A DNA stretch of 64,000 nucleotides from JBBSAT01 sp046351235 (GCA_046351235.1 JAXLYV010000001.1:1736001-1800000); one strand, 5' to 3'; shown: positions 53,455 through 61,514, counted from the first letter of the stretch. The notes: a model not told the origin generated them from the sequence alone. Made by a program: numbers and translations.

Positions 53455-53874
53455 TCAGCTCCCCGCGGAGCTGCTCGACGAGCGGCCGCGCACCGCCAAC
53501 GTCGGCGTGCCGTAGCCCGTGCCCGGCAGCTCGTCACTCCAGCGCACGGCGCCGTTCTCGCGCTCGAAGCACACGATCTGGCCGCCGAGCGAAAGGAAGA
53601 TGGCGTCGCCGTCGACGAGCATCACGCTGTTCATCGACTCGCCGAAGGGCGCGCGCGCGGTCCAGAGGACGTCCCCGCTCGCGGCGGCGATGGCGACGAC
53701 GGTGCGGCCACAGGCGGCGTACACCACGTCCTCCGTCACGTGCAGGCACGTCTCCGAGGCGTCGAGCCCGATCATCACCCGCCAGGCTTCCTTTCCATCT
53801 CCCCGCCGGAAGGCGAAGACCTTCCCGCGGAAGGCCTGGTAGACGTGCGGATCCTCGGTCGCATCGCGGTACAT
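53455..53874 (-). CDS. Short PQQ-type beta-propeller protein
   Basis: 139 residues with repeats of the PQQ-like blade: GKVFAFRRGDGKEAWRV, DVVYAACGRTVVAIAAASGD then VLWTARAP, AIFLSLGGQIVCFERENGAV then RWSDELPG. About three blades, so it is short for a full propeller and may be a fragment or assemble with others. No signal peptide visible. It ends 12 bases from the convergent stop of the 51073 gene. Confidence 0.55.
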   Translation of the reverse strand: MYRDATEDPHVYQAFRGKVFAFRRGDGKEAWRVMIGLDASETCLHVTEDVVYAACGRTVVAIAAASGDVLWTARAPFGESMNSVMLVDGDAIFLSLGGQIVCFERENGAVRWSDELPGTGYGTPTLAVRGRSSSSSAGS

Positions 53875-53909
53875 GCCGAGAGCGTACGCGCCTCGCGTAC
53901 GATGCGGCG

Positions 53910-54749
53910 ATGCCGACCGCGCTCGAGACGATCCGCCTCGTCGATCCCGCTCGCTCCATCGAGGCGCACCTCGCGCCCTCGCGCGGGGGGATCCTCACGC
54001 GCCTCTCGGTGCGCGGGCGCGAGCTGCTCTTTCTCGACGAGGCCACGCTGCTCGACGAGACGAAGAACGTGCGCGGCGGCTGCCCCGTGCTCTTCCCGTC
54101 GCCGGGCCCGCTCGCGGGGGACCGCTTCGCGCGGGATGGGCGCGAAGGCGCGATGAAGCAGCACGGCTTCGCGCGACAGCGGCCGTGGAGCATCGCGCAC
54201 CTCGGGCCGGGCGAGGCCACGCTCGAGCTCGCGTCGAGCGAGGAGACGCTCGCGCAGTTTCCGTGGCCTTTCCGCATCGCCTACCACTACGCGCTCGAGG
54301 CGCGCGGGATCCGGATCACGCAGCGATTCGAGTCGACGTCCGACGCGCCGATGCCCTTCGCGTGCGGGTTCCATCCGTACTTCCGCGTGGCGAACGGCGA
54401 GAAGGCGCGCGCGCGCATTCCCACGCCGGCGACGCGCGCGTGGGACAACGTCGGGAAGTGCGAGGTCGCGATCGAGGGCGAGATCGATCTGACGGCGAAA
54501 GAGGTCGACCTGCACCTCGTCGATCACGGCGCGAGCGAGGCCGCGCTGGTGCTCGACGGCGGCGCGCGCATCGTGGTGCGTGGCTCGAGCCCCTTCGCGC
54601 GCTGGGTGATCTGGACACTCGAAGGCAAGGACTTCGTCTGCCTCGAGCCGTGGACGGCCGCGAGCGACGCGCTGAACCACGGCCGCGGCCTGCTCGTCGC
54701 GCCCGGACGAGGCGCGCTCGAGCTCTGGACGTCGATCACGCTCGAGTGA
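53910..54749 (+). CDS. Aldose 1-epimerase family protein
   Basis: 279 residues from ATG 53910. APSRGGILTRLSVRGRELLF, GGCPVLFPSPG, MKQHGFARQRPW (His region), ACGFHPYFRV with the second His, and FVCLEPWTAASDALN, where the Glu acts as catalytic base in mutarotases and YeaD-like epimerases. Likely interconverts anomers of a hexose or hexose-6-phosphate. Divergent from the propeller gene with a 35-base gap. Confidence 0.85.
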   Translation: MPTALETIRLVDPARSIEAHLAPSRGGILTRLSVRGRELLFLDEATLLDETKNVRGGCPVLFPSPGPLAGDRFARDGREGAMKQHGFARQRPWSIAHLGPGEATLELASSEETLAQFPWPFRIAYHYALEARGIRITQRFESTSDAPMPFACGFHPYFRVANGEKARARIPTPATRAWDNVGKCEVAIEGEIDLTAKEVDLHLVDHGASEAALVLDGGARIVVRGSSPFARWVIWTLEGKDFVCLEPWTAASDALNHGRGLLVAPGRGALELWTSITLE

Positions 54750-54765
54750 TCGAGCGCGCAGCGCG

Positions 54766-55413
54766 TCAGCTGCCAACGATCGGCAGCTCGCACCGGAAGT
54801 GCGCGCTGAGCGCCACGCTCGGCCGATGGCCCGCGACGATGTCGTCGTAATCGGGCGAGAGGATCTGCGCCCAGAGATCCTGGCAGCTCACCGTCGCGTC
54901 GACCCAGTTGGTCAGGCCCGGCACGGCGTCGATCGTCATGGTGCACATCGAGTCGCGCTCGACGAACGTCGTCCGGTTGGTGTCGTAGAAGAACGAGTAC
55001 TGGTAGCCGCCGGCGAGCTGCGCATCGAACTGCGGATTGTCCGACCCAAATGCCACGTACGTATAGGAGTACGTGCCGGGCCCGTGATAGTCGTGAAGAC
55101 GGGCCACCATCGAGGGGTCCCCGCCTGCGGTGAGCGCGGCATCGAACGAGACGAAGCCCGTCGAGTCGCCGATGCAGCTGACGTAGTTCGTCGGCCCCAT
55201 GAACATCGTCGAGACGCCATGGGCTCCCGTGACCGTCATCGAAGCGGTCTCGACGGCTCCCGCCGCGTCCTGGGTCGACCCCGAGCGCGCATCCACGGCG
55301 CCATCGGTCTCCTCCATGGAGTGGTGGCCCGAGCGCGCCACCGCGCACGCGGGAGCGATCGTGACGAGCGAGAGAAGCGAGAGAAGCGAGAGAAGCGAGA
55401 GCGCGTGTCGCAT
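54766..55413 (-). CDS. Secreted protein with nonanucleotide-repeat signal peptide
   Basis: 215 residues from ATG 55413: MRHALSLLSLLSLLSLVTIA then PACAVARSGHHS. The hydrophobic core is built from a 9-bp tandem repeat. The mature part is Gly/Tyr/Asp-rich (YVSCIGDSTGFVSFDAAL, ARLHDYHGPGTYSYTY, YQYSFFYDTNRTTFVE) with four Cys residues, beta-rich. No family recognised. Marks the left edge of the accessory region. Confidence 0.6.
   Translation of the reverse strand: MRHALSLLSLLSLLSLVTIAPACAVARSGHHSMEETDGAVDARSGSTQDAAGAVETASMTVTGAHGVSTMFMGPTNYVSCIGDSTGFVSFDAALTAGGDPSMVARLHDYHGPGTYSYTYVAFGSDNPQFDAQLAGGYQYSFFYDTNRTTFVERDSMCTMTIDAVPGLTNWVDATVSCQDLWAQILSPDYDDIVAGHRPSVALSAHFRCELPIVGS
55368..55401. repeat. 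9-bp tandem repeat in signal peptide
   Basis: Unit GCGAGAGAA repeated about 3.8 times, encoding the Leu-Ser-Leu core of the signal peptide. Gain or loss of one unit changes the core by exactly three residues, so length variation would stay in frame. Confidence 0.8.
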
Positions 55414-56186
55414 GGGCAAGGTCCTCGAGGATGGTTGACGTGGATACGGTGCGATCGGGGGCGCTGACATCGCCCATTGTCTGGGACCGATTCACGTTCC
55501 AGTACGATGATCGGAGTCGAGCAGCGTGAATCGCGTCGGGCTCACGAGGCTCGTCTCGCGATGTCCGGGCCGTGCGACGGCAGAGCCGATCGACCGTCGC
55601 GCCGGTCGACTCTGCCCGAGCCCGCGCGTCTCATGAGAGGTTCCGCGACCGTCGTCAAGACACGACGCCGTCCTGTCACGCCGCGGGCCACCGCGTAGAC
55701 CCCGGGGGTGGACAGGCGCTCTGCGTCGCTGCCGTCGACGACCCGGCGAGCATACCGATCCACCGCGCTCAGGCGAACGTCCGGGCCAAGTCGTCAGCCC
55801 GGAATTCCTGCGACGTCAATCCGTACCAAGCTGCGCTCGCAGCGGCGTCGAAGCTCACGGCGGCCTGTAGGATCGGAAGACCCACGATGAGATAGTCGTC
55901 TGTGTCGAGCCCGGGGACGCTCTGCAACACCACGGCGGCGACGGCGGCGACGACGTGAGGTAGTGCGACTCGCCAACGTCCAGGCCCTCGAGCTCGAGAG
56001 CTCCTGATCGCCTCCCGGGCAGAGCACCCGAGAGCACCGACCCTGGTTGGCGCACCGACCCCGAGAGCACCCGCCCGAGAGCACCGACCCTGGTTGGCGG
56101 GCCGCCGCCACCCCCGCCAGTTCGCTTGCAGAAACCGCGCGAATTCCGCCAGAGACTCCCGGAAAGGTCCTTGCTCGACCGCGGGC
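55414..56186. other. Gene-poor gap left of the RAYT
   Basis: I see no supported gene here. On the minus strand 55769-55975 there is coding-like sequence (LPILQAAVSFDAAASAAWYG then LTSQEFRADDLARTFA) without a credible start, perhaps the remnant of a gene. The right third holds the REP-like repeats described separately. Confidence 0.5.
56029..56099 (-). repeat. REP-like repeats left of RAYT (two copies)
   Basis: A 24-bp sequence occurs identically at 56029-56052 and 56076-56099, 47 bp apart, with a degenerate partial copy between. Its core ACCGACCCTGGTTGG folds as CCGACC-CT-GGTTGG with one G-T wobble. The same core recurs in opposite orientation right of the RAYT gene. Confidence 0.75.
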
Positions 56187-57065
56187 ATGACCCTGCCTCG
56201 CCGTGTCGTCCCAGGCACCACCTACCAGCTCACGCGTCGGACCCTCGACCGGCGCTTCTATCTGAAGCCGAGCCCGGAGCTGAACCGAGTGTACGAGTAC
56301 GCGCTCGCCTTCGCCGCCGAGAAGCACGGCGTCGGAGTGCACGGCTTCGGCTGCATGAGCAACCATTCGCACGACACCGTCACGGACTGGCGGGGAGTGT
56401 TCCCCGACTTCATGCGCGACTTTCATCGCGAGCTCGCGATGGCCGTCAAGGCCCTGTACGGCATCTCCGAGAACGTCTGGGCCGCCGGAAAGCCCTCTGC
56501 GGTCGAGCTCGTGGGCGAAGCCGCGCAGCTCGAGGCCGTTCTGTACACGACGCTGAACCCCGTCACCGCCGGCCTCGTTCCGCGCGCGAGCGAGTGGCCT
56601 GGCGCCATCTCGCTACCCCGGACGCGCCGCATCGAGGCGAAGCGACCAGCCGTCTGGTTCAGCGAAGACCGGCCCGAGGTCATCACGATCGAGATCACAC
56701 CACCGCCCGCTTGGACCGGCACCGCAGACGAGTGGCACGACTGGCTCGAGGCCGAGGTGGCACGCCGAGAAGAGCAGATCGCGAAGGAGCGTCGCGCTCA
56801 CAAGAAGCCCTTCCTCGGCCGTCGGCGCGTGCTCGCCCAGCGACCCTTCGATCGACCGCGCAACGCCGACACACTCCGACCGAAGCGCAATCCGACGTTG
56901 AAGACCGGCCGCGACGGATCGCTCATGCGGGACGCGATCGGCCAGCTCCGCGCATGGCGCAGGGCGTACCGCGACGCCCGCGAGCGCTGGACCTTCGACA
57001 AGACCGCCGCGTTCCCGCGCGGGACGTGGTGGGTCGTGCAACGCGCAGGGGCTGCGTTCGGGTAG
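56187..57065 (+). CDS. REP-associated tyrosine transposase (RAYT), Y1/HUH type
   Basis: 292 residues from ATG 56187. HUH motif in FGCMSNHSHDTVTD (His60, His62), helix with the candidate nucleophile Tyr120 in VLYTTLNPVTAGLVPRASEW, the RAYT-typical NPVTAGL segment. A long basic C-terminal extension (about residues 185-292) is larger than in many RAYTs. A single-copy, IS200-like domesticated transposase thought to act on REP palindromes at single-strand level. REP-like repeats lie 90 bp to the left and 210 bp to the right in opposite orientations, as expected for its substrates. Confidence 0.85.
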   Translation: MTLPRRVVPGTTYQLTRRTLDRRFYLKPSPELNRVYEYALAFAAEKHGVGVHGFGCMSNHSHDTVTDWRGVFPDFMRDFHRELAMAVKALYGISENVWAAGKPSAVELVGEAAQLEAVLYTTLNPVTAGLVPRASEWPGAISLPRTRRIEAKRPAVWFSEDRPEVITIEITPPPAWTGTADEWHDWLEAEVARREEQIAKERRAHKKPFLGRRRVLAQRPFDRPRNADTLRPKRNPTLKTGRDGSLMRDAIGQLRAWRRAYRDARERWTFDKTAAFPRGTWWVVQRAGAAFG

Positions 57066-57256
57066 CCGACGCGCTCGGTGGCGATCCCTGACGTGCCCTC
57101 GCGGGCGCGGCTGCACGGGTCCGTCCGCAGCGGGCATTCGAGCGCACCACGTCGAGTCGACGGCTCGAAGAACGGCGTCGATGGGCGCTGCTCGGCCTGA
57201 GACGTGAAGGGTTGCGGGGCGCACTTCCGTCAAACGGCGCCTCGGAGTGACGCGGT

Positions 57257-57321
57257 GACGAGCGACCACGTCAGTCTAACCAGGGTCGGTCTTGCGCCGG
57301 ATGGTCGGTCTTGCGCCGGAT
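57257..57321 (+). repeat. REP-like repeat right of RAYT, with 19-bp tandem copy
   Basis: GACGAGC-gacc-ACGTCAG (57257-57274) then CTAACCAGGGTCGGTCTTG (57276-57294), the bipartite repeat seen again at 58.4 and 59.1 kb. Its end GGTCGGTCTTGCGCCGGAT (57284-57302) is directly duplicated at 57303-57321. The rest of the 57066-57459 gap holds nothing I can support. Confidence 0.7.
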
Positions 57322-57459
57322 GGACACCCCCAGCTCGCTCCACGTCGCGCGAAACAGCGCGTCGACCGACGGATTCGGCGCCGCACGCGCTCTCTGCGGG
57401 GCATCAGACAAGGTGCCCATCGTCGGCCAGCGCGAGCCGACGATCAAGGACGCTGCGAC

Positions 57460-58164
57460 TCACCCGACCTTCGGCTGTCGGCGAACGCCCGGCTTCTGCA
57501 CCTCTCGGAAGCCCGTCGTTGGTGCAGGCCACGGCGCAAAGGGATCGAAGACGACCGGAGGCCAACACGAAGCCCGAGCCCTTGCCGCACTCGCGCGGAT
57601 CGTCGCGATCTCACGGGCGGAGAATGGCACGAGCACCACGTCCTGCTCCGACATCAAGGATGTGTGGCGGGGCGTGTGATCGAGGCCGAAGAAGTGCCCG
57701 AGCTCGTGCGCGAGCACTGGGGAAGAGTCCGGCGTCACCAAGACGAAAGGCGATAGGTCGACTCGACGTCCTGGACGTAGGGTGCGCCCCAGCTCACGCA
57801 CCCCGCGAGACGTTGGGTCCTCTTCGTCGGTGAAGAAGTCGACGTAGAAGACGTCGATGCCGGCCGACGCGTCTGCATCGGCCGATACCATCGCAGCCAG
57901 CTCCGTGTGACTCGTGACCGCGATGTGGTCGTGGTCGAGCCAGTAGCGCTCGGCCACGATGAACTGCACGCCTGCAGGGGCGAAGTGCGCGTTCGCAACC
58001 GCGAGCTGCTGCGACAGCCATTCGTTCGCCTGTCCGTCTGGCCGGGCGTGGAATCGGATGGGGAACGTCTGCGCTACGGCCGGTGCCGCGAAGACGAGAA
58101 CGGCGGCCGCCACGAAAGACGCGGCACCGATCTCGAATCGTGGCCACACGGGCCGAGTGGCCAC
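57460..58164 (-). CDS. Secreted metzincin-type zinc protease
   Basis: 234 residues from GTG 58164 (GTG 58149 is an alternative). Signal peptide: hydrophobic core about residues 13-29 ending APAVAQ. Zinc site HELGHFFGLDH: His153, Glu154, His157, His163, with a Met-turn candidate Met171 in SLMSEQ. A SHTELAAMV helix and YVDFFTDEEDP precede. About right for a single-domain metzincin without a propeptide, so how it stays inactive is unclear. Base composition and codon use look less GC-biased than the core genes. Could be a secreted effector or a self-processing enzyme. Confidence 0.75.
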   Translation of the reverse strand: MATRPVWPRFEIGAASFVAAAVLVFAAPAVAQTFPIRFHARPDGQANEWLSQQLAVANAHFAPAGVQFIVAERYWLDHDHIAVTSHTELAAMVSADADASAGIDVFYVDFFTDEEDPTSRGVRELGRTLRPGRRVDLSPFVLVTPDSSPVLAHELGHFFGLDHTPRHTSLMSEQDVVLVPFSAREIATIRASAARARASCWPPVVFDPFAPWPAPTTGFREVQKPGVRRQPKVG

Positions 58165-58363
58165 GCGATCCCGCGCCTCGTTACCGGCCCGGCGCCGGTC
58201 CTCCCCGCCCCCATCGAGGCGTCCCGAGGCTGCGCGCCCTGGGCCTCGGAAGACAGCCGGTTCGACGACGTAGGTTGGCATCCCGCTCCGAGGTCTGCGT
58301 GCGTCGAGCGCACCGAGCTTCAGCAAAGCATGCCACGGGCAGCAAGCCCGCGAACGACGGAAC

Positions 58364-58440
58364 GACGAGCACGTCAGCCCGACGAGCACGTCAGACCAAC
58401 CAGCGGTTGCGAGCACGTGGCCCAACCAGGGTCGGTCTTG
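58364..58440 (+). repeat. REP-like repeat cluster
   Basis: GACGAGCACGTCAG at 58364-58377 and 58381-58394, CCAACCAGCGGTTG at 58396-58409 (arms CAACC / GGTTG), and CCAACCAGGGTCGGTCTTG at 58422-58440. Same bipartite units as at 57.26 and 59.05 kb. Fills most of the 58165-58471 gap upstream of the protease. Confidence 0.75.
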
Positions 58441-58471
58441 TTCGTCCGCACACCCCCGGCTACCGGCGACG

Positions 58472-58933
58472 TTACGAGGGAAGCTGCGGTGCGATGGAGC
58501 CCCAGAGGCTTCGCAGCGCGCGGTTGAACAGCTCACCGACAGGCATGCCCACCGGACCGTCCGTCGTGTTCCTTGCAGACACAATCGTGCGTCCCGTCGC
58601 CAGATCCGTAACGTCGATTTCGATACCGATGCGAGCGGAGGTCGCCGATGCGCTGACTGAAAGGATGCGCGGTTGAACGACGTACGCACGTAGGCTGGCG
58701 TAGGACGGAGGCAGGCCTCCGGCCGGGCTGCCGGTTGCTACGACGGTACCCGGGCGAGCGGCCACCAGCGCCTCCAGTTCGACGTGCCCGGCTTGGAGCA
58801 CGGACGTTGCGACGCTGGCCGCCGTGACGGGATCCCGAACCACGACGTACACCCGGTCCTGCGCGCTCGTGCGCCCCTGGCCGATGACGAGCAGCGCAAG
58901 AACGAGTAGGCATTCGGCGAAGGCTCGGACCAT
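58472..58933 (-). CDS. Small periplasmic protein
   Basis: 153 residues from ATG 58933. Signal CLLVLALLVIGQGRTSAQ, then DRVYVVVRDPVTAASVATSV and IGIEIDVTDLATGRTIVSAR, VGELFNRALRSLWG at the end. The pattern (a paired helix then beta strands, DLATGRTI) recalls secreted proteins such as LptE/CsgG-like or DUF799 relatives, but I cannot place it. Two REP-like units flank it. Confidence 0.55.
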   Translation of the reverse strand: MVRAFAECLLVLALLVIGQGRTSAQDRVYVVVRDPVTAASVATSVLQAGHVELEALVAARPGTVVATGSPAGGLPPSYASLRAYVVQPRILSVSASATSARIGIEIDVTDLATGRTIVSARNTTDGPVGMPVGELFNRALRSLWGSIAPQLPS

Positions 58934-59046
58934 CTCGGCAACTCCTTCCGGCTACCGCGCTCGAAATACCCAGTGCCGATTCGTACCACACATGGGCCAC
59001 CGTCTGGCGCACCCGACAGGCCGGGCCTCGAGCTCCGAGGGTTGCC

Positions 59047-59080
59047 GACGAGCACGTGACACCAACCAGGGTCGGGCTTG
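59047..59080 (+). repeat. REP-like repeat unit
   Basis: GACGAGCACGTGAC (59047-59060) then CCAACCAGGGTCGGGCTTG (59062-59080), the bipartite repeat with two substitutions. Located between the periplasmic protein gene and the lipoprotein gene. Confidence 0.75.
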
Positions 59081-59129
59081 CTGGTGGGTCGCGCCCACCA
59101 GCCGCCCCGAGACCACCAAGCCCAGCCCG

Positions 59130-59810
59130 TCACGGATGGCGATCACGCGACGATATCTGGAGTCTTCGGGCGTGATCGTCGTAGGTGAGCACGAGGAGAA
59201 GTCGGCCGTCATGGGACCGCGCGACGCTCAACCACACGATTCCACCGTCGCCCGTATGCCATGTGAAGGCTACCGTGCACTCACCACTCGCGACGGCCGA
59301 CCAATCACCGTCTCGCACCGCCCGACCCACGCAGAGGCGAGAGCCTATCGAGCTATCCTCGGGGGTTCGGAGCTCGACGCGGAGCCTTCGGTACTGATCG
59401 GCAAAGAACGTAGCGACCTGATCTTCAGGAACGTAGGCTCCAAAGGCAATCGAACAAGCGTCGCGATCCTCCGAGTCGCAATACGCGATCGTGGCCCGCC
59501 CCTCGTAACCTGAATAGAGGACACTTTCGCAGTGCCCGTGGACTTCTCGTTCGCTCGGCGTCGTCACGCTGAACTGGAGGCCACGCGCTTCGCACGCGCT
59601 CTGTGACTCGGCCAACGACCACGAGAACCGGAACCCGAACACGTCGCCCGGCAACGGCGGCCTGGGCGTTTGTTCAAGCATGTCGTGGTCCGCACGCTCG
59701 GCGTCCGGCGCCACACCACCACCGCCACAGCCAGCGAGCAGCGTGAGCAACGTCCAGGTTATGGACGAAAGCGTGCACGGATGGCGGCTAGCAGTGTATC
59801 GGCTCGCCAT
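59130..59810 (-). CDS. Lipoprotein paired with MGKN copy 1
   Basis: 226 residues. Signal core ITWTLLTLLAGC with lipobox Cys28, then Gly linker. The mature domain has RFSWSLAESQSACEARGLQF, ATIAYCDSEDRDACSIAFGA, SRLCVGRAVRDGDW and GECTVAFTWHTGDGGIVWLS, six Cys and many aromatics. The start lies 52 bases inside the end of the upstream MGKN gene, so the two are tightly coupled. It is unlike the lipoprotein after MGKN copy 2. By position it could be a periplasmic immunity protein; no sequence proof. Confidence 0.65.
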   Translation of the reverse strand: MASRYTASRHPCTLSSITWTLLTLLAGCGGGGVAPDAERADHDMLEQTPRPPLPGDVFGFRFSWSLAESQSACEARGLQFSVTTPSEREVHGHCESVLYSGYEGRATIAYCDSEDRDACSIAFGAYVPEDQVATFFADQYRRLRVELRTPEDSSIGSRLCVGRAVRDGDWSAVASGECTVAFTWHTGDGGIVWLSVARSHDGRLLLVLTYDDHARRLQISSRDRHP

Positions 59811-60519
59811 GGGTCTCCGCCTGGCCCTACGTGGAGCGCGCTGCGGACGATGGGCCGGAGACCGCGCGCGTTGTTCACTTCGACATCGTCCGTCCGCACG
59901 CGGAGAGAGCGCTGGGGCGCACCGCGTGTCGGCTGGCCGTCCGCGCCAGGGTAGGCCCCCGGCCCGACCGTTCGACGAAACTCGCGAATGTCGCCGCTGC
60001 CTGGGTAAGTCAGGGGCGGCACGCCGATGGCCGACCCTGGCGACAGATCATCGCCAAGTCTCGTGGTCGACGGCCTCGGGCGATTCGTGTTTGCTTCGAC
60101 CCGTCGCGCCCTCTCCTCCCTGGCGGTGCGCTCCGCCTCGCGCTTCAGTTCCTCGACCATCCGTTGATCCATCTCCTCCTCGGTAGGGATCGGGTTCGGA
60201 CTTTCGCCCTCGTCGTACGTGAGGCCCCGGAGCACACGCGCCAGCGCTGACGGCGTGCCATCGGGGCGCACGTCGAGATCGAATCCTGGCTCGGACCCAC
60301 CAGCGCGATTCCAGGCATTGCCAAAGCTCTCCTGGCCCAGCGCGACCGCCAAGTCAGCGATCTCGCCCGCCCGCAGGTCCACCCCCTCGCCACCGCCGCG
60401 TCGGCGACGCCGCGCATGATGTCGGCGAGGTGGAAATCCGGTACCCCGGCGACGTGGACCGACGCGATCTTGTGATCGCTCGCCACCTCGTCGATCGCGA
60501 CGAACTCGTTCTTGCCCAT
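59759..60519 (-). pseudogene. MGKN-head protein, copy 1, frameshifted in a G tract
   Basis: ATG 60519 opens MGKNEFVAIDEVASDHKIAS then VHVAGVPDFHLADIMRGVAD and AAVARG, nearly identical to copy 2. At that point (about 60371-60376) copy 1 has five G on the coding strand where copy 2 has six, so the ATG frame runs off into low-complexity Arg-rich residues and stops at 60145. The shifted frame continues properly (GVDLRAGEIADLAVALG, like copy 2) into a unique C-terminus: FDLDVRPDGTPSALARVLRG, EEEMDQRMVEELKREAERTA, GDPWRADTLLAAIRARF, stop at 59759. The repaired product would be about 253 residues. Could be dead or switched by slippage of the G tract. No known domain recognised. Confidence 0.7.
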
Positions 60520-60549
60520 CGTCCGCTCCTCGCGCCTCTGCGCCGTCGT

Positions 60550-60642
60550 TCAGTCCATCACTTCGCTCAGGATGGGATCGCGCTCCTCCTCGAGGTCCAT
60601 CGGCGCCGGATCCGGGTTCTTGCAGATCAGGTCGATGCTCAT
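60550..60642 (-). CDS. Short acidic ORF leading cassette 1
   Basis: 30 residues, MSIDLICKNPDPAPMDLEEE then RDPILSEVMD, ending 30 bases before the MGKN copy 1 start; the spacer carries CGAGGAGCG as Shine-Dalgarno for the next gene. The same end (KNxDPxPxDLEEERDPILSE) precedes copy 2 at the window edge, and the DNA is near-identical, so the element is duplicated with the cassette. It may be the shortened tail of a longer gene or a true small protein. Confidence 0.5.
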   Translation of the reverse strand: MSIDLICKNPDPAPMDLEEERDPILSEVMD

Positions 60643-60725
60643 GATGAGCGGACGCGCGCATGACGCGGGTGGCGCATGCGGCAGGCGAGACCGCGGGCCA
60701 AGCAAGACTCCTCGCGGCCACACGG

Positions 60726-61514
60726 TCAGCCTTCCGGGAGACGGACCGAGGAGAAGCTCATCCGAATGACGCAATCGCCGTTGCGAGACTCGTCGACGGT
60801 CTCGGTGAGCACCAGAGGGTCCACGATCGACATGCGCAGCGTCGCGTGCCCCGGGGGAGTGGCGCCATCGCTCATCGTCGAGGTTCCGACGAGATCAGGG
60901 GCGCCATCGCTCATCGTCGAGGTCCCGACGACATCGAGCACTACGACGCGCGCGTCGCCTTCGCCTTCGAAGCGAACGACGGTGTAGCGCCGCGCGAACC
61001 GGAGCGTGTCGTGCACGCCGGCGCTGATTTCGCCGATCTCGACCCACGCGCTCCCGACGTGGATTGGCTCCTCTGGAAGCTCCCGCCGGGACGCCCACCG
61101 AGCAGGATCGACGGGCACACCGTCGACCCAGTGACTCGACACGCGACCGCGCGTGTCGATGACCGTGCGCTCCTCGCTCGTCCTGTCCCTTGTGCCTCCC
61201 GCCATCGGTCCACTGGAGTGCGCCACGATCTCCGCCCGAAGCACAATCTCGCCGAGCGACGTGTCCACTCCCTCGACCCGCATCTCGATCACATCGTGAG
61301 TGACATCGACTCCGTCGCCGCACGCTCTCGTGTAGTCGACGACCTGCCGGTAGCGAGCGCCGACGTCGGGCGCGAGACGAAGCAGCACGTCGGCATCAAG
61401 AGGTCGCGCTCCTTGGGTGCCACCGCATCCCGTACCGACCAGGACGCAAAGAAGCAACGCTGCGATCCGACGACCGGCGCTCCGAACCCGACAGGATTGC
61501 CCCACGTCCTCCAT
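60726..61514 (-). CDS. Lipoprotein paired with MGKN copy 2
   Basis: 262 residues from ATG 61514, which starts the signal RRIAALLLCVLVGTGC (lipobox Cys about 30). The body is beta-rich: ADVLLRLAPDVGARYRQVVD, EIVLRAEIVAHSSGPMAGG, SAWVEIGEISAGVHDTLRFA, ARVVVLDVVGTSTMSDGA. Part of it, VGTSTMSDGA, is tandemly duplicated. Ends with MRMSFSSVRLPEG-like strands. Starts 37 bases after the reconstructed MGKN copy 2 stop. Not homologous by eye to the lipoprotein of cassette 1. Confidence 0.65.
   Translation of the reverse strand: MEDVGQSCRVRSAGRRIAALLLCVLVGTGCGGTQGARPLDADVLLRLAPDVGARYRQVVDYTRACGDGVDVTHDVIEMRVEGVDTSLGEIVLRAEIVAHSSGPMAGGTRDRTSEERTVIDTRGRVSSHWVDGVPVDPARWASRRELPEEPIHVGSAWVEIGEISAGVHDTLRFARRYTVVRFEGEGDARVVVLDVVGTSTMSDGAPDLVGTSTMSDGATPPGHATLRMSIVDPLVLTETVDESRNGDCVIRMSFSSVRLPEG
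60861..60938. repeat. 39-bp in-frame tandem duplication
   Basis: GGCGCCATCGCTCATCGTCG begins both copies (60861-60899 and 60900-60938), differing at a few bases. Adds 13 residues within the lipoprotein without breaking frame. Confidence 0.8.

Noticed and set aside
55540..55763. Possible 73-residue minus-strand gene
   Set aside because: Arg/Val-rich, no motif, and no believable start signal; composition is the only support.
56029..59080. CRISPR array
   Set aside because: Repeats are irregularly spaced, differ in orientation and have no uniform spacers or cas genes.
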